A stretch of 64,000 bases of DNA from positions 56,311,869-56,375,868 of the forward strand of contig NC_046683.1 of NCBI RefSeq assembly GCF_009870125.1. The letters run 5' to 3'. Position 1 is the first letter of the stretch. Every line of letters begins with the position of its first letter. Both the position numbers and the translations under genes were made by a program. Origin of the DNA: Drosophila pseudoobscura (Eukaryota; Arthropoda; Insecta; Diptera; Drosophilidae). This document shows, one piece after another, positions 58,901 to 64,000 of this stretch. The notes beneath the pieces are model-generated. The model made no database searches. It had not been told where the DNA came from and worked only from the letters and a program-made list of their open reading frames with translations.

Positions 58901-61900
58901 ATGGTCGAAGCGGTTACACCCGGGGGAATGCATCGGCTCGCTCCCAATTTAAATGGGGTTTCAACTTTAATATAGATTGCGATTCAAATAACGTTAGGTA
59001 CTCACATTTTAGGAAATTATTCAGCCGGGTGCGGGACGGGCCGGGGCGGGACGGGGACGGGGCCCACTGTGCGGAAGAGGGAAAACTTTTTGGCACCCAA
59101 GCATTTTGCTCTGTGTGAAAATCACTCAAAATTGTGTTTAACTAAGCGTAAAAATTATAAGCAAATTAATTTGCACAAATCACAGCAACAACAGCAACAA
59201 CAACAGCAGCAACAACAATAGTTGCCTGCCTTGCTGCAGAAAAGTTTTATGAAACAATCAGGCAAAGGCAGCTCTCTCCGACACTCTGGTTAGGTCTGGC
59301 CTCGGATCCGGTCCGGCTCCATCTCCATCTCCATCTCCATCGCCATCGCCATCTCGTGTTCCTCCTCCTAAGCCCTTGGCCTGGCCCAAAACAACTGACG
59401 CGGCAGCAAAGGCAACCAAACGAAACGTTCAGGAGGTTTGCAGGGGGAACGGTTCTGGTTCCTGGTTCCTGGGTCTGGTTCCTCGGTCTGGGTCTGGGTC
59501 TGGGTCTGGGCCTGGTTCGGGGGCGAGAATATAACCGACAATTTATCTGCATAAAAGCGCAGTGTGCAACTTTGACGTGGATGTCTGTCCTGATGGGGAT
59601 TGATGGGTGTGGGCTCGGAAAAACTTTGCTGCCTCCTCCTCCCCTCCCCCCCCCCATCTCTGTCGCCCTGGTGGGAAATTTAATGCCCGTCGAGATACGT
59701 ATTCGAATTAAAGACTCGACGATCAGCCGACACGGGGGTGCCACTTGCAGCAAATAAATATTTCAATCAATTATTTTATTAAGTTGGGCAAATCGCCCCA
59801 AAGTCCCCAACAACCGCAATATTTCCAACCCCTCACCATCGGACAGACACAATTAAAACTTAGAAACAACACAAATGAAACACCCTACGTAGTAAACGAA
59901 ACAAAGGCCTGTCGACCCCAAAGATATCCCTCACTTGGATGGGGTCTAGCCTTAAAGAAAGGTCTGTAATGTGGCTGTAGAGCTCCAAAGGTTCCAAAGG
60001 ATTTTTTTTAATGGGTAGCAGGACTCTCTCTCTCTCTCTGTCTTTTTGGTATCACTGTTGGCCCAAGGTATAGATTGATTTGTGGGGTATTTTTCTGGCC
60101 TTTTTTTCAGGAGACTTAGAAAGATCCTCTTTCCTTTCTTTTTTTAATGAGAATCTAATAATATTTTCTAGCTATTCCCTTGCCGCACCGCTCTTCCATT
60201 ACTCTCCCTCTCTCCCTCTCTGTACAAACCGTTTTGGAACCCAATACTCCCCCGATATTCTGCGATTGCTGGGCATACTTAATCATTGCCGTCATTAATT
60301 TGCATACAACAAAAGGCGCTAACGGCAAGAGATGTCCTCTTGAAAAGGGTCTCTCTCTCTCTCTCTCTCTCTCGCTATCTCTCACGGTCAGCCCGAGGGG
60401 GTGGTGCCGGGGCTACTGCCAGACTGCAGAGAGGTGGAGAATCTTTTGGAAATTTTTAATTGCCATCAAACGAGTAACATTCGAAGGAAAACTTGCTGGA
60501 TTTTCCAAGTCAATTGTTGGTTTTCCATTTAGAAAAATCAACAATGAGGCGCTGGAGGAAGTCACATGTGGCAGGGATTTCTGACGGATGGACGGACGGA
60601 CGGCGCCCCAGGCGTAGGCAGAAGCACCCAAAATTTCACAAATTTCTGAAATTTCACAAATTTATGCCTTGACTTGGCAGCAGCCTCATTAGAGGCAGGA
60701 AAGGGGGGGAAGTGGGGTGGGGGGGCTGGGGCGGAAGCGTTGCCATTTGCATTTTGTAAATTGTTGCCAACACAGGGCTGAAATATTTGACAAGGGAGGC
60801 GTGGCCGGCGCACAATGCCGCCTGGCATTGTCTGCGTTTAATTATGGGCACAAATAAATGTCTATCATTTTGGGTTGTGTGGTCCAGATGCCCCCTGGCC
60901 CGTCTTGAGTTATGCGGAGAGTTTTAATGAGCTATTGACATTGCGGGTGGGCGGATGGGGCGGATGGGTGGCGGTTGGGTTATCCTCTGGAATCTTTGAC
61001 AGTTCTGCAACTAATCAAAGCTTGGCTATAAGTTCCAGGACCTGCTTGGGCATCGATTAATCTGGCTTTAACGAGGGCTTAGCCCAGCCCGCCCTTGAAT
61101 CGGGTGGAAGGCCACCCCAATTAACGCCCCAATAATTAAACTCAATTAATGACCGAATGACCAGTCATCTGGAGCAGTGAGAACACATCAAAGCCAACAG
61201 CCAGGCAACTGCATCTGTCTCTAGCTCTCTCTGGGGCCGCCACCCGCTAACAACTTCATTTGTCTCCTGTTAAGTCCCCGTCTCCGCCTCCGTCCACGTC
61301 TCCGTCCACGTCCACGTCCACGGGCTTAGCAACGCAAAACTCCACTCCCTGACAAACTCCTTTTCCGCCTCTGAGAAGAACCCTTATCCAAGGATGAGGA
61401 GGAGCAACCACACGCTGTGTTGTCCTTATCTTGACAGCAAACATTTACAAAAAGAAAACACGGTGGGAGACCCGACCAGCCAGCACCCAACGCCAAACAA
61501 CACGTCTTTATCGCACCCAAACAACGCATTTTCCAATTTTCCTTTTGGCTTGCTTCTCTGTCTCCGTCCCCGTCCCCATCTCCTTCTCCATCTCCGTCTG
61601 GGAGTAGTACTGGCTTTTAAATACTCCCGAGGTAGATTAATCATTCCCTGACTCAATCTTCAACTCCGAAGGATCGAAGGAAGGACTTCTTGTGGCGCTA
61701 CCTGCCCGCAACATGCGATGGCAACTTCCTCCAAATCCAATTATAATTGCGCTTATCAAAAATAAGTTTTCGATACTTGCCGGAGGAGAGAGAGCGAGCC
61801 CTGGAGAGTCCTGGAGAGCCGGTGAGACGGAGTGGGAGTGGAGCGGAGTCGCACTGTACTTCAACAGGGGGGAGTACAGAATGGAGTGACGCCGTGTCTC

Positions 61901-64000
61901 TGCCAATTTCGCCAATATGGCAATTTAATCCACACAATCAGTTTAAGGCATCGCCATTTATCTCTTCAGAGACTAGTCGGGAAGGGGGCGAAGGGGGGAG
62001 GGTGCTCCGCACTCACCCTGTGGTTACCCGAATGGGGATTTCCTTCCCTGTCAATTACCTCAAGTTTAATTGAAGGTGAAATTATGTCAGAGCGGAAAAG
62101 TTGATGTGGTCAACGGTGCACCGTTTCGGGGCAGAAGTTCTCCCAATGAAAGATGATATTTGACAGAAATCAGAGGGTGGATTAGTGCAGATACTAAATA
62201 GTTTGGAAGTCACTCCACCGATGGACTCTGAATATTAAGTACTGGCCGTGATAGACTGTACTCTGAAAGGGTCCAGAAGGAGTCTTCTGCTTGAAGTATT
62301 ATTCATTATTATTTATATTAAATAGAAGCTTGTATAACTTATTTTTAGAACATTTATTTCGGGTGGTATCTGTTCAAGTCGCCGTGGAAATATTCCGGTA
62401 ACCCATTCCTCTAGTTTCCCCATTTGGTTCTATGCCATGGATCATCAGAGCTGGGCCTCGTGCCGGCAATATTCCTTCGCTGATAAGCATAATTGGCACT
62501 TTCCTCCTTTGAGGGATCTCTGGCAGTGTCCCGCTTAATTATATTCGAAGGACTGGGGAACACTTTTCATTTCATTTTAGGGCAAAATAATAATAAATTC
62601 TCTCTCTTAAAATTCATTTCATTAAACACTCGCCATGAGCTACTTGCCAGCCAAGAGGAGGACAAAAGCCGGGGCCGTGGCAAGGAAGTCTTTTGTTTAT
62701 ACTCGAGTTCCGTTGCCCCCCCGCCACTCTGCGCCCCGTGGCACGCACCCCGGACTTGGCCAAATTAAGCAAGCTGACAATTTTCTCTCTCTAAACTGTA
62801 CAACAACTTAATGAGCCTGCATAACTTTGCGACAGCAGAGAGAGAGGGAGGGAGAGAGGGTAGAGAGGGTAGAGAGTGGAAAGGAAACCAAAAGCTAAGG
62901 ACCTTCCCCCGAATTCCGAGAGGGCGACAGATAAAAAAGCACGTAAACTTGGCCCGGAGGCAGCTCACTCACACAGTCCTTAGTCCCCAGTCCGTGGCCC
63001 GACGAACGGTGGCAAAAGTCATTATTCACTGTACCAGCGGCAAGGTGGCCCCACACCCCACACCCTACACCGCCCCCCCCGTTCCGATCTCTACTGCTGA
63101 AAAATAATCAACTTTTACACGACTGTCACACGCTCCCCGTCCCCCGTTCCAGGCCCCACACCCGACCCCATTCCGACACTCGTTGGTGGCAAGTTTGGCG
63201 CAAAGTTTCGGGCCCAGCGTGGAGACAACTTCCGTGTTGCCTCCGGGCCAATGTTGCATATGGCCAAAGTCCTGGTCAGGCTCGGCTTCCCTTACAAATG
63301 ACGCATTAATGAAGTGATTTTTCCATGGAGCATTTGAATTTTTAGATTTTCCTACTCCCCTTCCCCCACCCCACCAAAAGCGAAACGAAACGGAGATGAA
63401 CGCGTGACACGCTTCGGACTCTCACGAGGGGTTTGCCAACCCTTAAGAGACAGATCTTTCGTTTAGTTGGCCGATAGTCGCGGCTTCGGTATCCCTGGGG
63501 TAGTGTCACGCACTCATCTCCAGACGCCCCAGCCAGCGCTCATTAACTTCCGCTTGAAGCTCTCGGTGGTCGGTCTCGGTCCCCGTTCCCCCTTCCCCCG
63601 TTCCCGGCTCCGGCTTCGGCTTCGGCTTGGGGCCCCTTCCCTGTTTGTTGCTTTATGCAAATGTTTTTCTTGTTATTATTGCCCGAACGCGATTCCCGCT
63701 GATGTTGTTGTTTGTTGCTTTGGTTTTGGTTTTGGTTTTGGTTTTGCTTTTGGTTTTATAGGAAAACACGCAAAGCAAACAGAGCTCGGGCTGCTCCGCT
63801 CTTCCGCTCTTCCCCTGTTCCCCTCTCTGTTTTCTTACATGAGAGTTTTTCCCCCGTCACGGGGCTCCGGTCTGTTTGTACATATTTTAATTACGCGTCT
63901 CTGATTGGGAAACATTTTGCGGAGAGAGGAGAGCGTTGACATTCGACGACTCCGCGGCACAGCTGTCGCCATATCCCAAGCAATTTTTCGGCGACTCCTG
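52791..64000. other. Non-coding DNA with simple repeats to the window end
   Basis: No gene was recognised. It includes (CA)n at 52895-52942, GGCTCT/GGCACC (54036-54078), TGCTGT (54124-54160), GCTCGT (54763-54795), a G16 run (58128-58143), CAACAG (59176-59216), CATCTC (59318-59355), GGTCTG (59470-59515), (CT)n at 60348-60373, CGTCCA (61270-61322) and GGTTTT (63720-63750). Confidence 0.5.
52895..52942. repeat. (CA)n microsatellite
   Basis: About 23 CA units with one A interruption. Confidence 0.9.

Noticed and set aside
59170-59218. CAACAG repeat as a possible opa-type coding exon
   Set aside because: No open frame extends beyond the repeat and no splice sites fit.
1-64000. CRISPR array or bacterial operon features
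   Set aside because: Introns, fly-type repeats and gene families show that this is insect nuclear DNA; the tandem repeats lack spacer structure.

Overview
The window looks like euchromatic DNA of a Drosophila species. The genes have short (54-70 bp) GT-AG introns, there are DINE-1-type repeat remnants, and the non-coding DNA is packed with CA, hexanucleotide and G-rich simple repeats. The density of hexamer arrays suggests the obscura species group, but that is an inference.

Region 1 (about 440-14349) is a tandem array of six Skp1-like genes, all on the minus strand. Two gene types alternate: A (151 aa) and B (148 aa). An A+B pair repeats about every 2.84 kb (A2 to A3 2845 bp, B2 to B3 2844 bp). 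Each gene has an inferred 62-bp intron in its 5' UTR and an upstream block rich in CGATA/TATCGAT motifs. Each A gene also carries a 626-bp element with terminal inverted repeats 5' of its promoter block. The A and B genes are nearly identical from the promoter to about codon 80, then diverge, which suggests gene conversion. A young, whole-looking Ty3/gypsy retrotransposon (3217-8778, 328-bp LTRs identical by eye, 4-bp target duplication) sits in the array between B1 and A2.

Region 2 (about 14350-21876) shows no convincing gene; it is intergenic or intronic DNA full of microsatellites.

Region 3 (21877-33473) is a cluster of ten DUF1091-family genes encoding small secreted proteins. Eight are on the minus strand, flanked by one plus-strand gene at each end. 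Nearly all share one architecture: a first exon encoding only the signal peptide, one short phase-0 intron, then a second exon of about 157 codons. Nine are open and one (28751-29346) carries a 5-bp deletion that shifts the frame. Two pairs are recent tandem duplicates. A DINE-1-like remnant and other repeat-derived DNA separate the members of one pair.

Region 4 (33474-64000) holds no recognisable protein gene. It contains a diverged relative of the inverted-repeat element from the Skp array, with an internal 22-bp minisatellite (about 36820-37433), UTR-like sequence around 38.4-39.6 kb that could be the 5' end of a gene with a very long intron, AT-rich islands, and many simple repeats.

The two gene families probably do not work together: one resembles an SCF ubiquitin-ligase adaptor and the other is a set of secreted proteins. 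What they share is local amplification, turnover and sequence exchange.
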